From NCBI RefSeq assembly GCF_963693435.1, contig NZ_OY856306.1, positions 1,116,001-1,180,000 of the forward strand: a DNA stretch of 64,000 nt, given 5' to 3'. Of the stretch, positions 9,366 through 19,406 are shown in pieces. Position numbers and translations under genes: made by a program. The notes beneath the pieces are model-generated. The model ran no database searches and was not told the DNA's origin. It saw nothing but the letters and a program-made list of their open reading frames with translations. Origin of the DNA: Pasteurella atlantica. GTDB taxonomy: Bacteria > Pseudomonadota > Gammaproteobacteria > Enterobacterales > Pasteurellaceae. Numbering within the stretch: the first letter of the stretch is position 1; each line of letters starts with the position of its first letter.

Positions 9366-9880
9366 ACCCTAGACGTAAATCCAGACTAACCATCATTATT
9401 TTTGTATTAGTGGGCGTGACTATTGCGTCCACTTTGATGCTCTATGCACTGCGTCAAAATATTGATTTATTTTATACACCATCAGAAGTAATTTATGGTA
9501 AAAACGACGATGTTTCCACTAAACCTAAAGTAGGGCAACGTATCCGTGTGGGCGGAATGGTTGTGGTTGGTTCTGTTGAACGTGATAATAAAAGTTTAAA
9601 AGTTACCTTTGAACTGAATGATATAGGACCTTCAATGACGGTTAAATATGATGGTATCTTGCCTGATTTATTCCGTGAAGGGCAGGGAATAGTTGCTCAA
9701 GGGGTGCTTGTTGCACCAACAGTGTTAGAAGCAACAGAAGTATTAGCAAAACACGATGAAAATTATGTACCACCTGAATTAAATGACCAGATGAAAAAAA
9801 TTCATAAACCGATGGGCGTGTCTAATTTAACGAGTGAGAGTGAAAGAGATCGTCAACAATCTAAAGAAGGTTCTCAATGA
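9362..9880 (+). CDS. ccmE: Periplasmic haem chaperone CcmE
   Basis: Binds haem covalently through a histidine and hands it to the CcmFH ligation complex. An N-terminal signal anchor ([19 protein letters not shown]) precedes an OB-fold domain. [13 protein letters not shown] near residue 125 contains the haem-linking His and the Tyr ligand, of the HxxxY type. At 172 aa it has the expected size. Overlaps ccmD and ccmF at ATGA-type junctions. Confidence 0.94.
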   Translation: MNPRRKSRLTIIIFVLVGVTIASTLMLYALRQNIDLFYTPSEVIYGKNDDVSTKPKVGQRIRVGGMVVVGSVERDNKSLKVTFELNDIGPSMTVKYDGILPDLFREGQGIVAQGVLVAPTVLEATEVLAKHDENYVPPELNDQMKKIHKPMGVSNLTSESERDRQQSKEGSQ

Positions 9881-11826
9881 TTGCTGAATTAGGGAACTAT
9901 ACGTTATCGCTCAGTTTAGCGATTTCATTATTATTAGCCATTTTCCCCCTATGGGGAGCAGAAAAAGGTAATGCCCAGCTAATGGCGTTGGCTCGTCCAA
10001 TGGCATACAGCTTATTTTTAAGCTTAACCTTATCTTTTGGGGCATTATTCTATTTATTTGCGACTAATGATTTTTCCGTACAATATATTGTCAATAATTC
10101 TAATACTAACTTACCTTTAGAATACCGTTTATCGGCAGTGTGGGGATCTCACGAAGGGTCACTTTTATTATGGATTTGGTTACTTTCTCTTTGGAGTGCA
10201 GCGGTTGCCTTTTTTAGTAAACCTTTACCACAAGAAGCGGTCGCTCGTGTGCTAGGTATTTTAGGTATTGTCGCGATTGGATTTTTAATCTTTGTATTAT
10301 TTACCTCAAATCCTTTTGATCGTACCTTCCCTGATTTTCCAGTAGAAGGGCGAGAACTTAATCCATTATTACAAGATATAGGACTAATTTTTCATCCCCC
10401 ATTACTTTATATGGGCTATGTTGGTTTTTCTGTAGCGTTTGCCTTTGCGATTGCCTCATTGATGACAGGACGATTAGATACTGCGTGGGCGAGATGGTCA
10501 AGACCTTGGACAATGGCGGCGTGGATTTTTCTTACCTTAGGAATTGTATTAGGTTCTTGGTGGGCATATTACGAACTTGGCTGGGGTGGATGGTGGTTCT
10601 GGGATCCTGTTGAAAATGCCTCATTAATGCCTTGGCTGGCTGGAACAGGATTATTGCATTCTCTGGCAGTAACCGAAAAACGAGGATCATTCAAAGCGTG
10701 GACAGTGTTGCTCGCAATTTTAGCTTTTTCACTCTGTTTATTAGGTACCTTTTTAGTACGTTCAGGTATCTTAGTTTCTGTGCATAGTTTTGCTTCTGAT
10801 CCTACTCGTGGTTTATATATTTTAGCTTATTTAATCGTTGTTGTGGGAGGATCTTTTGGATTATATGCTTACAAAGGAAATCAAATTCGCTCTCGTCATA
10901 ATGCAGAACATTATTCACGAGAAACAGCCCTGTTTTTAAATAATATTTTCTTAATGACTGCATTAACAGTGGTTTTTTTAGGAACATTATTACCTTTAGT
11001 ACATAAGCAATTAGGATTAGGTACTATTTCGGTTGGTGCACCTTTCTTTAACCAAATGTTCCTCTATATTATGATTCCTTTTGCCCTATTACTGGGTGTG
11101 GGTCCTTTAATAAAATGGCGACGAGATCAATTTTGTACCATTCGTAAACCTTTTATTATCAGCTTAATTATTATGCTAATTTTAGGTTTTATGTTACCGC
11201 TTGTACTACAAAGTAAAATTACCGCAACATCCGTATTAGGGTCAATGATATCGGTATTTATTGTGTTATTTAGTCTTTATGGATTGCATCAACGATCAAC
11301 TCATAGACACAGTTTCTTAGTGGGAATAACCAAATTATCTCGTTCTCATTGGGGAATGATATTGGCTCATTTAGGAGTCGCAATGACAGTATGGGGCATC
11401 GCATTTAGCCAAAATTATAGCGTTGAACGGGATGTGCGAATGAAAGTAGGTGAAAGTGTACAAATTGCTGATTATAATTTTACTTTAAAAGGTATTTCAG
11501 AGGCAAACGGGGCAAACTATATCGGTGGTAAGGCTCAAATTGATATTACCAAAAATGGGCAATTTGAAACCACATTATTTGCAGAAAAACGTTTTTATAC
11601 GGTCAGCAAAATGTCGATGACGGAAGCAGCCATTGATTGGGGATTTAGCCGTGATTTATATGTAGCCTTAGGTGAACAACTTTCAGATGGTGCGTGGGCA
11701 TTACGTTTATATTATAAGCCGTTTATTCGCTGGATTTGGTTTGGTGGTATATTTATGGTATTTGGCGGTTTGCTGTGTATTTTTGATCGCCGTTATCGTT
11801 TTTCAACCTTGTTAAAAGAGAAGTAA
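9877..11826 (+). CDS. ccmF: Cytochrome c-haem ligase subunit CcmF
   Basis: Large polytopic membrane protein that receives haem from CcmE and joins it to apocytochrome c. The WWD motif reads [20 protein letters not shown]. Conserved periplasmic histidines are visible in [29 protein letters not shown] and PLVHKQLG. At 649 aa it matches family length. It overlaps ccmE by 4 nt and ccmG follows after 6 nt. Confidence 0.95.
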   Translation: MIAELGNYTLSLSLAISLLLAIFPLWGAEKGNAQLMALARPMAYSLFLSLTLSFGALFYLFATNDFSVQYIVNNSNTNLPLEYRLSAVWGSHEGSLLLWIWLLSLWSAAVAFFSKPLPQEAVARVLGILGIVAIGFLIFVLFTSNPFDRTFPDFPVEGRELNPLLQDIGLIFHPPLLYMGYVGFSVAFAFAIASLMTGRLDTAWARWSRPWTMAAWIFLTLGIVLGSWWAYYELGWGGWWFWDPVENASLMPWLAGTGLLHSLAVTEKRGSFKAWTVLLAILAFSLCLLGTFLVRSGILVSVHSFASDPTRGLYILAYLIVVVGGSFGLYAYKGNQIRSRHNAEHYSRETALFLNNIFLMTALTVVFLGTLLPLVHKQLGLGTISVGAPFFNQMFLYIMIPFALLLGVGPLIKWRRDQFCTIRKPFIISLIIMLILGFMLPLVLQSKITATSVLGSMISVFIVLFSLYGLHQRSTHRHSFLVGITKLSRSHWGMILAHLGVAMTVWGIAFSQNYSVERDVRMKVGESVQIADYNFTLKGISEANGANYIGGKAQIDITKNGQFETTLFAEKRFYTVSKMSMTEAAIDWGFSRDLYVALGEQLSDGAWALRLYYKPFIRWIWFGGIFMVFGGLLCIFDRRYRFSTLLKEK

Positions 11827-11832
11827 ATTATT

Positions 11833-12375
11833 ATGAATAAAAAACGTTATATTCCACTGATCCTCTTTTTGGTTTTAATGATCGCATTTTTTGTACAATT
11901 ACAACACAATGCTCAAGGTGATGATCCTAGGGCATTAGAAAGTGCCTTAATTGGTAAACCAGTGCCAGCTAAAGAATTAAACGATCTCTTTGAAGACAAA
12001 ATATACGGCAATGAACTTTTTAAACAAGGTAAACCTTTGTTAGTGAATGTGTGGGCGACGTGGTGCCCAACGTGTTATGCAGAACATCAATATTTAAATC
12101 AATTAGCTAAGCAAGGAATTAATATTATTGGTGTGGACTATAAAGATGAATCTAAAAAAGCACGACAATGGCTTAAAAAATTAGGTAATCCTTATCAAAC
12201 AGTGATTATCGATGAAAAGGGTTCTTTTGGATTAGATTTAGGAGTATATGGTGCACCTGAAACCTTTATTGTAGATGGTAAGGGGATTATTCATTATCGT
12301 CATACTGGAGATATCAATTCAAAAGTTTGGCAACAAAAATTACAACCTATTTATAATAAATTAAGTGAAAAATAA
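11833..12375 (+). CDS. ccmG: Thiol:disulfide oxidoreductase CcmG (DsbE)
   Basis: Membrane-tethered periplasmic thioredoxin that keeps apocytochrome or CcmH cysteines reduced. N-terminal anchor at residues 6-22. The active site is WATWCPTCYAEH and the cis-proline region appears as YGAPETFIVDGKG. 180 aa, normal length. Its stop overlaps the ccmH start by one base (TAATG). Confidence 0.94.
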   Translation: MNKKRYIPLILFLVLMIAFFVQLQHNAQGDDPRALESALIGKPVPAKELNDLFEDKIYGNELFKQGKPLLVNVWATWCPTCYAEHQYLNQLAKQGINIIGVDYKDESKKARQWLKKLGNPYQTVIIDEKGSFGLDLGVYGAPETFIVDGKGIIHYRHTGDINSKVWQQKLQPIYNKLSEK

Positions 12376-12842
12376 TGAAAAAAATAGTCTATTTACTTCT
12401 TTTTTGTTTTAGCCTTTCAGCTGTTGCGGCTATTGATGCGTTAGATTTTTCCTCACCACAGCAAGAGGAAGATTATCATTTATTAACACAGGAATTACGT
12501 TGTCCACAATGTCAAAATAATAATATTGCAGATTCCAACGCAACCATAGCTGTAGATATGCGAGCCAAAGTATTTGAGTTACTTCAAGAAGGTAAACAGA
12601 AACAAGATATTATTCAGTATATGGTGGAGCGTTATGGTCATTTTGTAACTTATGATCCGCCTGTTACAACGGCAACAGCAATCTTATGGATTGCACCAGT
12701 ACTATTAATTTTATTTGGTTTATTTTTTATTTTCAGCCATCACTCAAGAAAAAGTAAAACACAAAAAATTGCAAAAAGTAATGAAAATCTGACCGCTTCC
12801 GAGCAACAACGTTTAGCCACATTACTTAAAGAAAAGGAATAA
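12375..12842 (+). CDS. ccmH: Cytochrome c maturation protein CcmH, N-terminal type
   Basis: Periplasmic thiol oxidoreductase that presents apocytochrome to CcmF. A cleavable signal ends near SLSAVAA. The conserved LRCPQCQNNNIADSNA motif holds the redox Cys pair, and a C-terminal membrane helix lies at about residues 110-128. The E. coli CcmH C-terminal TPR half is here a separate gene (ccmI), as in many Pasteurellaceae. Confidence 0.92.
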   Translation: MKKIVYLLLFCFSLSAVAAIDALDFSSPQQEEDYHLLTQELRCPQCQNNNIADSNATIAVDMRAKVFELLQEGKQKQDIIQYMVERYGHFVTYDPPVTTATAILWIAPVLLILFGLFFIFSHHSRKSKTQKIAKSNENLTASEQQRLATLLKEKE

Positions 12843-12844
12843 AA

Positions 12845-13717
12845 ATGAGTTTTTGGATAATCGCCATTGTTATTACTGCAATTATAGGATTGATTGCTTT
12901 CTATCCATTATTTTGGCATACCGCTAAAGATAAAGGTATTAATCGTAATAAACTTAACAAAGCCTTTTATTTTAATCGTTTACGAGAGTTAAATGATGAT
13001 GAAGAGCAGGGGTTGTTAGATAATAGCAAGCAAATTAAAACCGAATTACAGCAAGCTTTATTACAAGATATTCCAGAGCAGGAAGAAGCTCCTGAAGATA
13101 AAAAAAGTTTTGGGAAAATTTGGGGTATTTCAGGTTTTTTAACTTTACTTATTTTAGCAACCTTAAGTTATATACAAGTTGGATCGTGGCAACAACAAGC
13201 AATGCTTGAAATGACCTATCAAAAATTGCCTTACTTTTATGAAAGGTTAAAAGACGAAACTAAACCACTGGATAAAAGTGAACTACAACAATTAACCATT
13301 GCATTACGTTTAAAATTACAAAAAGAGCCTGAAAATGCACAGAACTGGTGGAAGTTAGGGCAGATTGCAATGGTGCAGGAAAAAGGGCAACTCGCTTTTG
13401 ATAGCTTTGCACAAGCCCATAAATTTGAGCCTGAGAATATAAAATATAAACTTTCTTATGTACGTTTTTTACTGTTTTCTCAGGATAAAGTGGAGAATGT
13501 GAAAGGAATGCAATTATTGAAAGAAATATTAAGAGTAGAGCATACTAATCTGGAAGCATTGAGTTTATTAGCTTTTCAGTATTTTGAAAAAGAGAATTAT
13601 GAAAGAGCAATGACAACCTGGATAATGATGTTGCGTTTACTTCCAAAGGATGATCCCAAAGTAAGTATTATTGAAAAAAGTATTTTAATCGCAAAAGAAA
13701 AATTAGAGCAACAATAA
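12845..13717 (+). CDS. ccmI: TPR protein CcmI of the haem ligation complex
   Basis: Apocytochrome chaperone with membrane segments near residues 3-22 and 93-112, followed by TPR helices (NAQNWWKLGQIAMVQEKGQLAFDSFAQAHKF is the clearest unit, at about residues 166-196). Ends the ccm operon. AAGGAATAAAA precedes the ATG. It corresponds to the C-terminal part of E. coli CcmH plus an N-terminal anchor. Confidence 0.88.
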   Translation: MSFWIIAIVITAIIGLIAFYPLFWHTAKDKGINRNKLNKAFYFNRLRELNDDEEQGLLDNSKQIKTELQQALLQDIPEQEEAPEDKKSFGKIWGISGFLTLLILATLSYIQVGSWQQQAMLEMTYQKLPYFYERLKDETKPLDKSELQQLTIALRLKLQKEPENAQNWWKLGQIAMVQEKGQLAFDSFAQAHKFEPENIKYKLSYVRFLLFSQDKVENVKGMQLLKEILRVEHTNLEALSLLAFQYFEKENYERAMTTWIMMLRLLPKDDPKVSIIEKSILIAKEKLEQQ

Positions 13718-13874
13718 AAGTAATTATAAATTAAAATGTAAACTATGTTTATATTGCTCATTAAGAGAGGGCTTTACTAACATTTGAATCAAACAAAATT
13801 TCACGTTATTATGCTCATCGACACAACAACTAATGGTATATAAGCTTTCATTAATTTGATATTAAGAAATTTCT

Positions 13875-14682
13875 ATGACGGATAAAAGAACATTATGCTT
13901 AGTGATGATTGTACGAAATGAATCTAGAGTAATAAAGCGTTGTTTAGATAGAGTAAAAAATAAATACAATCTCTATCCTTGATCTAAAAGATGGTGGTTG
14001 TAAACAGGATAAATTTGAAAGAGATATAATATTATTAGAAACCGCACTGATTGATGAACCAGATAACTCTCGTTATAAGTTTTACTTAGCTAACTCCTAT
14101 CGAGATATCGATGATTATGAAAATGCTGCCAAATGGTATGAAAAACGCATTCAAGACGGTAGTTGGAGAGAAGAGGTAACTTGTGCTTATAAAAACTTAG
14201 GGATATGTTATGAAGAACTACAAGGCCCAGAGAAAGCGCTAAACACTTGGTTAATGGGTTATGATTATGATCCATCTAGCATGGAATGCTTATATCACGC
14301 TGTAAGATTATTACGTATTCAGGAAAATTACCGCTTGGCATATCAATTATGCTTAATTGAAAAAGCAATCCCTTATCCAGAAAAAGATATCTTATTTGTT
14401 CCACTCCGAGTTTATCAATTTTGGATATTTTATGAACTATCTATTTGTAGCTATTATGTGGATAATTTTCAATTAGGTTATGATTGCTGTAAACATGTTC
14501 TTCTAAATGATCTAAGCTTCATCATTCTTGAAATAACCATCAATAACTTACGTTTTTATAAATAATTTGTGGCAAGAGACACGGTTCAAAATCTTGAAAA
14601 ACTAGTGAGTATTCTAAAAGAATACCTTGAAAATGCTAAAGCTCAAGAAACATTAAAATACCTAGGAACTTTGCTAGTATAA
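13875..14682 (+). pseudogene. Broken TPR-containing family 2 glycosyltransferase
   Basis: The first 35 codons from ATG 13875 (LCLVMIVRNESRVIKRCLD) are the start of a GT2 glycosyltransferase and stop at TGA 13980. Directly afterwards, in a different frame, the C-terminal TPR part of the same family resumes (FYLANSYRDIDDYENAAKWYEKR and onward). The whole catalytic middle is missing. An in-frame TAA at 14563 is followed by 38 more open codons to 14682, so there is also a nonsense mutation. It lies downstream of ccmI and has no intact partner nearby. It is non-functional as a glycosyltransferase; the TPR fragment could conceivably be made from an internal start. Confidence 0.8.
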
Positions 14683-14712
14683 TCCCTTTTAACGCACATA
14701 AACAAAATAAAA

Positions 14713-14740
14713 AAGCACTTTCTTGTAAAAGAAAGTGCTT
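14713..14740 (-). terminator. Terminator of the fru operon
   Basis: AAGCACTTTCTT at 14713-14724 pairs perfectly with AAGAAAGTGCTT at 14729-14740 (loop GTAA). On the minus strand it is followed by a T-rich run. The flanking A-rich stretch makes it usable in both directions. Confidence 0.85.
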
Positions 14741-14770
14741 TGGTTACTCAATGATTAAAATAACATTAAT

Positions 14771-16423
14771 TTACATTGTTTCTAATTTTGGCTTAATAAT
14801 TGCATAAGTAATACCAGTAATTGCACTACCTAACGCAATAATTCCAATATATAACAATGGTGCCGATACAAATGGAATCACAAATAAACCACCATGTGGT
14901 GCTTGAAGTTCAATTGCAAGCATCATTGATAATGCACCAGCAACTGCGCCACCCACAATTGATGTTCCGATTACACGGAAAGGATCTGCAGCGACAAATG
15001 GTAACGCACCTTCTGAAATAAAGCATAAACCTAACACAAACGATGCTTTACCCGCTTCTCTTTCTTCATTATCAAATTTATTACGTGCCACTAAAGTTGC
15101 AATAGTCATAGCGATTGGTGGAACCATACCCGCTGCCATTACAGCCGCAATTGGCGTATAAACTTGAGAAGTTAGCATACCAACAGAGAAAGTATAAGCG
15201 GCTTTATTCACAGGACCACCCATATCTACACACATCATTCCACCAAGAATTGCACCTAATAAAATCGCATTTGTGCCACTCATTGAAGTTAGCCACGCTT
15301 TTAATGATTCCATGATCGCTGAAACAGGGGGATTAATTGCATAAACCATAATTAAACCAACAATTGCTGTACCAAGAAGAGGTAAGATTAAGATTGGTTT
15401 TAATGAACTCATACTTGCTGGTAACTGAATATTATCGTTTAAGAATTTAACAATGTAACCTGCTAATAACCCTGCAATTACACCACCTAAAATCCCTGCA
15501 CCACCTGTTGTTGCTAACATACCACCAACTAAACCTGCAGCAAGCCCTGGACGGTCAGCAATAGAAAATGCAACATAACCTGCAAATACAGCAATCATCA
15601 AGTGGAATGCACCACCGCCACCAATATCCATTAATGCTTTTGGTAAGCCGTAAGCAATATTTGGATCTTTAAAGGCTTCAATACCAAACATAAATGAAAT
15701 AGCAATTAATAAACCACCTGCAACAACAATGGGTAACATATAAGAAACCCCTGTCATTAAGTGTTTATATAATCCTTTACGCTCTTTCTTTTGAAAACGG
15801 CTTGATGCAGGTGTTTTACCTTCATAAATTGTTGCTTCTTTAAAAGCTTTATCAAACTCTTCTGCTGTTTTCTTTAATGCAGCACCTGTTGAAGTACGAT
15901 ACATTGGTTTATCTTTAAATTTAGATAAATCAACATCAACATCAGCAGCAATAAATACTAAATCTGCAGCTGCAACTTCTTCAGCCGTAATAGTATTACC
16001 CGTTCCCACTTGCCCACGTGTTTCAACTTTAATATTCCAGCCTTGTGTTTTACCATATTTTTCTATTGCTTCAGCAGACATAAATGTATGAGCAACCCCA
16101 GTTGGACAAGCGGTTACTGCTACTACATTTTTAACGGCACTTGTTGATGCTGTCGCTGTTGCTTTTGCAAAAACTTGTGAAGAATTAACCGCTTGTGCAA
16201 TCGCTTGTTCAGGCTGGTTAAAGGCTTCATTTAAATTTAAGATACAACCTTGTTTACCTGTAGCTTCTGCTGGCACTTGATCATTAAATAACACCACACG
16301 CTCTGCTTCTGCTGTAGAAACAATGCTGTGACCTTGTTGTTGAGCTGTATTTGATAATACTTTATCAATAACAAGCTGACGAGCTTTACCCATATCACTT
16401 GGATAAATAAATGATAACTTCAT
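14771..16423 (-). CDS. fruA: Fructose-specific PTS enzyme IIBC (FruA)
   Basis: Membrane transporter that imports and phosphorylates fructose to fructose-1-phosphate. The N-terminal part resembles the degenerate IIB' domain. The active IIB domain has the phospho-cysteine motif VAVTACPTGVAHTFMSAEA, near residue 107. The IIC domain from about residue 215 has multiple membrane spans. At 550 aa it matches fructose FruA proteins. Last gene of fruBKA, 32 nt after fruK. An exact uptake signal lies in the IIB coding sequence. Confidence 0.94.
   Translation of the reverse strand: MKLSFIYPSDMGKARQLVIDKVLSNTAQQQGHSIVSTAEAERVVLFNDQVPAEATGKQGCILNLNEAFNQPEQAIAQAVNSSQVFAKATATASTSAVKNVVAVTACPTGVAHTFMSAEAIEKYGKTQGWNIKVETRGQVGTGNTITAEEVAAADLVFIAADVDVDLSKFKDKPMYRTSTGAALKKTAEEFDKAFKEATIYEGKTPASSRFQKKERKGLYKHLMTGVSYMLPIVVAGGLLIAISFMFGIEAFKDPNIAYGLPKALMDIGGGGAFHLMIAVFAGYVAFSIADRPGLAAGLVGGMLATTGGAGILGGVIAGLLAGYIVKFLNDNIQLPASMSSLKPILILPLLGTAIVGLIMVYAINPPVSAIMESLKAWLTSMSGTNAILLGAILGGMMCVDMGGPVNKAAYTFSVGMLTSQVYTPIAAVMAAGMVPPIAMTIATLVARNKFDNEEREAGKASFVLGLCFISEGALPFVAADPFRVIGTSIVGGAVAGALSMMLAIELQAPHGGLFVIPFVSAPLLYIGIIALGSAITGITYAIIKPKLETM
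16106..16114 (+). other. Uptake signal sequence ACAAGCGGT
   Basis: Exact Apl-type uptake core inside fruA, on the plus strand. Confidence 0.7.
16188..16196 (-). other. Uptake signal sequence (complement)
   Basis: ACCGCTTGT, the exact complement of the core, inside fruA and 73 nt from the preceding copy in the opposite orientation. Confidence 0.7.
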
Positions 16424-16455
16424 TTTAGTTTCCTTATTTTTTGATTAAAAAATCG

Positions 16456-17400
16456 TTATAACTGAGTAATTTTTACTTGTTGTAAAATTGAGTCCAGTTT
16501 AGTTCTATCTTTTACGCCCACATTACTTTGTGAAACTGCTAATGCTGAAGTAGCACTTGCAAAAGCTAAGGTTTGCTCTTGATTTAAACCCTGAGAGAAT
16601 CCATAGATTAGTCCTGCAACCATAGAATCTCCAGCGCCAACAGTACTTACAATATCTTGACAACGTGGTGGTTGTGCTTGAATAACATTATCATGATTTA
16701 ACCAAATTGAACCTTCTGCACCCATTGAAATAATTACATTCTCAATATTTTGGGCTTGTAATTCTTTAGCTGCATCAATAATTTCATTAATGCTATTTAA
16801 CTGACGTCCGACCCACGTTTCTAATTCTCTATGATTTGGTTTAACTAACCAAGGGCTTGCTTTTAAGCCTGCAGTTAGTGCTGCATTACTACTATCTAAG
16901 ACTACTTTTAGCCCCTGATTTTTTAATGATTTCAACCAATCAGCAAACTGCTCTGCACGAATTCCTTGTGGTAATGAACCACAGACAGCTACTAAATCAT
17001 ACTGTGTATGCCATTGTTGAGAATACTGAACAAAATTCTGCCAATTTTGTTCAGACACATTAAAACCAAGAAAATTAAGATCTGTTACATCATTTTCTAT
17101 TTCTGTAATTTTAACATTTATTCTTGTCTTACCTTCAATACGCTGAAAGTGATCATTAAGTTTATTTTGTTCAAAAAGTTGTACAAAATCCCCTTGATTA
17201 TCCTTACCCAGAAAGCCAGATACACTTAGATTTATACCTAAATCTGCCAATACCTTTGCAACATTAATCCCCTTACCTGCAGGATAAAGCCCTAATGTTT
17301 CAACGGTATTTACTTCACCGATCTCTATACGATTTACTCGCCCAACAAGATCAAGGGCAGGATTTAATGTAACCGTTAAAATACGCAATGCTTGCGACAT
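16456..17400 (-). CDS. fruK: 1-phosphofructokinase
   Basis: Phosphorylates fructose-1-phosphate to fructose-1,6-bisphosphate. It is a PfkB/ribokinase-fold enzyme: TLNPALDLVGRV near the N-terminus, GKGINVAKVLADLG substrate loop, and the C-terminal signature TVGAGDSMVAGLIYG with the catalytic Asp. 314 aa, normal length. It starts 1 nt after the fruB stop codon region, so translation is coupled. Confidence 0.95.
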   Translation of the reverse strand: MSQALRILTVTLNPALDLVGRVNRIEIGEVNTVETLGLYPAGKGINVAKVLADLGINLSVSGFLGKDNQGDFVQLFEQNKLNDHFQRIEGKTRINVKITEIENDVTDLNFLGFNVSEQNWQNFVQYSQQWHTQYDLVAVCGSLPQGIRAEQFADWLKSLKNQGLKVVLDSSNAALTAGLKASPWLVKPNHRELETWVGRQLNSINEIIDAAKELQAQNIENVIISMGAEGSIWLNHDNVIQAQPPRCQDIVSTVGAGDSMVAGLIYGFSQGLNQEQTLAFASATSALAVSQSNVGVKDRTKLDSILQQVKITQL

Positions 17401-17401
17401 T

Positions 17402-18505
17402 TTATTCCCCTAATTTAGATTGAATAGCTAAACCAATTTCTTCTAGAGCTTTCTTTGCTTCATTACCTGTTGCAACAAAACGTAATTTATGTCCTTTTTG
17501 AACACCTAAACTTACGACTTTCATTAAGCTTTTTGCTTTCACAAGCGGTGTGTTTCTATCTAAATTTTGCACTAAAATTTCAGCATCATACTTTTTCACT
17601 TCATTTACTAATACTGCACTTGGACGAGCGTGTAAGCCATGCTCATTCTGAATCACAAAAGTTGCTTCAACGCCGCCCTCCACCGTTTCAGCTTCTGCTT
17701 GTTGAGGTTTTTCCTCTGTAAATAGCGAAACAATCTCTGCAACAGAACCTGTTATTAATTTTTGCTGTATATCTGCATTAATTAATTTCTCTACTTGAGA
17801 ATCCATTGCACTATCAACACTTGCTACTGTTACAATAGTTTGTCCTGTTTTTGCACGAGCAACCGCGATACCATTTACTTGATTACCTGATTTAGTATCA
17901 TTCAACCATAAGTTATTGGTTAATGCTAAAGGTGTTGTATCTAATATTTCACTAATAAAATCATTATCCACATAACCTTGTTGTTGTAATTTTTCTGCAT
18001 TCATTGCAGTTAAAGTTAATAAATTAGACGTATCAACATCTAAAGAAATAAGAGCTTCAGATGTTGATGGTAATAATTTTTTACCACTTAATATTGCAAT
18101 AAATTCTTCAACATCTTGGGTTTTTGCTAACTGAGCGGCTGCATTATCATCACCTAAAATACCTGTTAGTTGACGTAATAATGTTAGATGCTCATCAGAT
18201 TTTGCCGCAATTCCAATAACTACATAAGCAATATTACCTTCGCCCCAATCGATCCCTTTAGGGAATTGACATACCTGAACACCTGTATTTTGAACTAAGT
18301 GACGTGTATTTAATGTACCATGGGGAATGGCAATACCATTACCTAAGTAGGTAGAAGTTTGTGTTTCACGAGCAAGCATACCCGCTTCATAATCTGTGTT
18401 TACATAACCATTTTGTGTTAAACCTAATGCAACAAGACGAATTGCATCTGCCTTATTGTCCACCGCAGCATTAAGCTGAATATTATTTGTTGAAAGTGCT
18501 AACAT
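17402..18505 (-). CDS. fruB: Fructose PTS diphosphoryl transfer protein (EIIA-FPr/HPr)
   Basis: Soluble phosphocarrier passing phosphate from enzyme I to FruA. The EIIA domain at the N-terminus has the active His in GNGIAIPHGTLNTRH. A middle linker domain is followed by an HPr-like domain with active His in EHGLHARPSAVLV near residue 300. ATG 18505 is chosen because GAGGATCTT lies just upstream; a longer reading to 18571 has no ribosome site and would start with an atypical hydrophobic tail. First gene of the operon. Confidence 0.93.
   Translation of the reverse strand: MLALSTNNIQLNAAVDNKADAIRLVALGLTQNGYVNTDYEAGMLARETQTSTYLGNGIAIPHGTLNTRHLVQNTGVQVCQFPKGIDWGEGNIAYVVIGIAAKSDEHLTLLRQLTGILGDDNAAAQLAKTQDVEEFIAILSGKKLLPSTSEALISLDVDTSNLLTLTAMNAEKLQQQGYVDNDFISEILDTTPLALTNNLWLNDTKSGNQVNGIAVARAKTGQTIVTVASVDSAMDSQVEKLINADIQQKLITGSVAEIVSLFTEEKPQQAEAETVEGGVEATFVIQNEHGLHARPSAVLVNEVKKYDAEILVQNLDRNTPLVKAKSLMKVVSLGVQKGHKLRFVATGNEAKKALEEIGLAIQSKLGE
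17541..17549 (+). other. Uptake signal sequence ACAAGCGGT
   Basis: Exact Apl-type core inside fruB. Confidence 0.7.
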
Positions 18506-18694
18506 AAGATCCTCAATCATCATAAAAAAATTGCAACGAGTATAGTAGAAAAAAATAAAAATAACAATCATTCAAACTTTGATTTTGAGAATAGGGAAAT
18601 TTTTCAAAAAATTATTACAAATGATAAAAGGAATTTATCGCACCGAGCAAGCCTAAGGAAAGGTTAATCTAATTTAACTAATGGAACTTTAATC

Positions 18695-19298
18695 ATGAAT
18701 AAAATTTATAAAATTGTCTTCAACCAAAGCACACAAACTTTTACGGTTGTATCAGAATTAGCCAAAGGAAGAACAAAATAGCAAACTGGCACAACATCAA
18801 CGTCCCTCGCAACATCACAAATAGGTACATTTTTATTTAAATTTGCAAAAATTGCCTTGGCATTTTTAATTGTGTTTGAAATATGCTTTATAAGCAATGG
18901 CATTCACTACAGAAGAACAAGCTTTTGATGTTCTTAAAGTAGAAGCACTTAAAGCGCAGAAAAACTATTTTCAAACAAATGCCAAAACAGAAACCCAAAC
19001 AGGAAATGACACCAATTTAAACATGAACAGTGAAATTGGTGACGTAAAAGGCTTTTATCCTATCGCAGCAGGTAAAGGCACACAGGCTTTAGAATTAGGA
19101 TCTATCGCTATTGGTAAAGGCAGTAAAGCAATAGGTGCTGGAGTTGTTTCTTTAAGTTCTGGAAAATATCATAATCTTATAAGTGAGTTTGAAAAACATG
19201 GTGTAGATCATGACACATCTTTAGCTTCAGGTAATGTTTCTGTGGCAATGGGAAATTATTTTTTTACCAAAGGTGAAAATTTTTTGCCCTGTAGCTAA
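18695..19298 (+). pseudogene. Broken trimeric autotransporter adhesin (YadA/Hia type)
   Basis: ATG 18695 begins MNKIYKIVFNQSTQTFTVVS, the extended signal peptide region typical of trimeric autotransporters, then hits TAG at 18779 exactly where SELAKGRTK should continue. Past the stop, the same frame reads a hydrophobic signal core (KFAKIALAFLIVF). A frameshift then moves the reading to an open stretch at 18897-19298 with YadA-head repeats (LGSIAIGKGSKAIGAG). The stalk and the C-terminal beta-barrel anchor are absent. Nonsense mutation, frameshift and truncation together mean no surface adhesin can be made. Confidence 0.85.
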
Positions 19299-19406
19299 AG
19301 GGTATGATTTTTGCAAAAATTTGCAAAGATCGTACCGCTTTCTTATAATGGAGAAATCCCAACTTTCCTTAGTTTCTAAATGCAACACCTTTAAAAAGGA
19401 TCTCAA

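Noticed and set aside
18706-18903. 65-codon minus-strand frame
   Set aside because: It lies opposite the adhesin pseudogene, whose signal-peptide homology on the plus strand explains the sequence.
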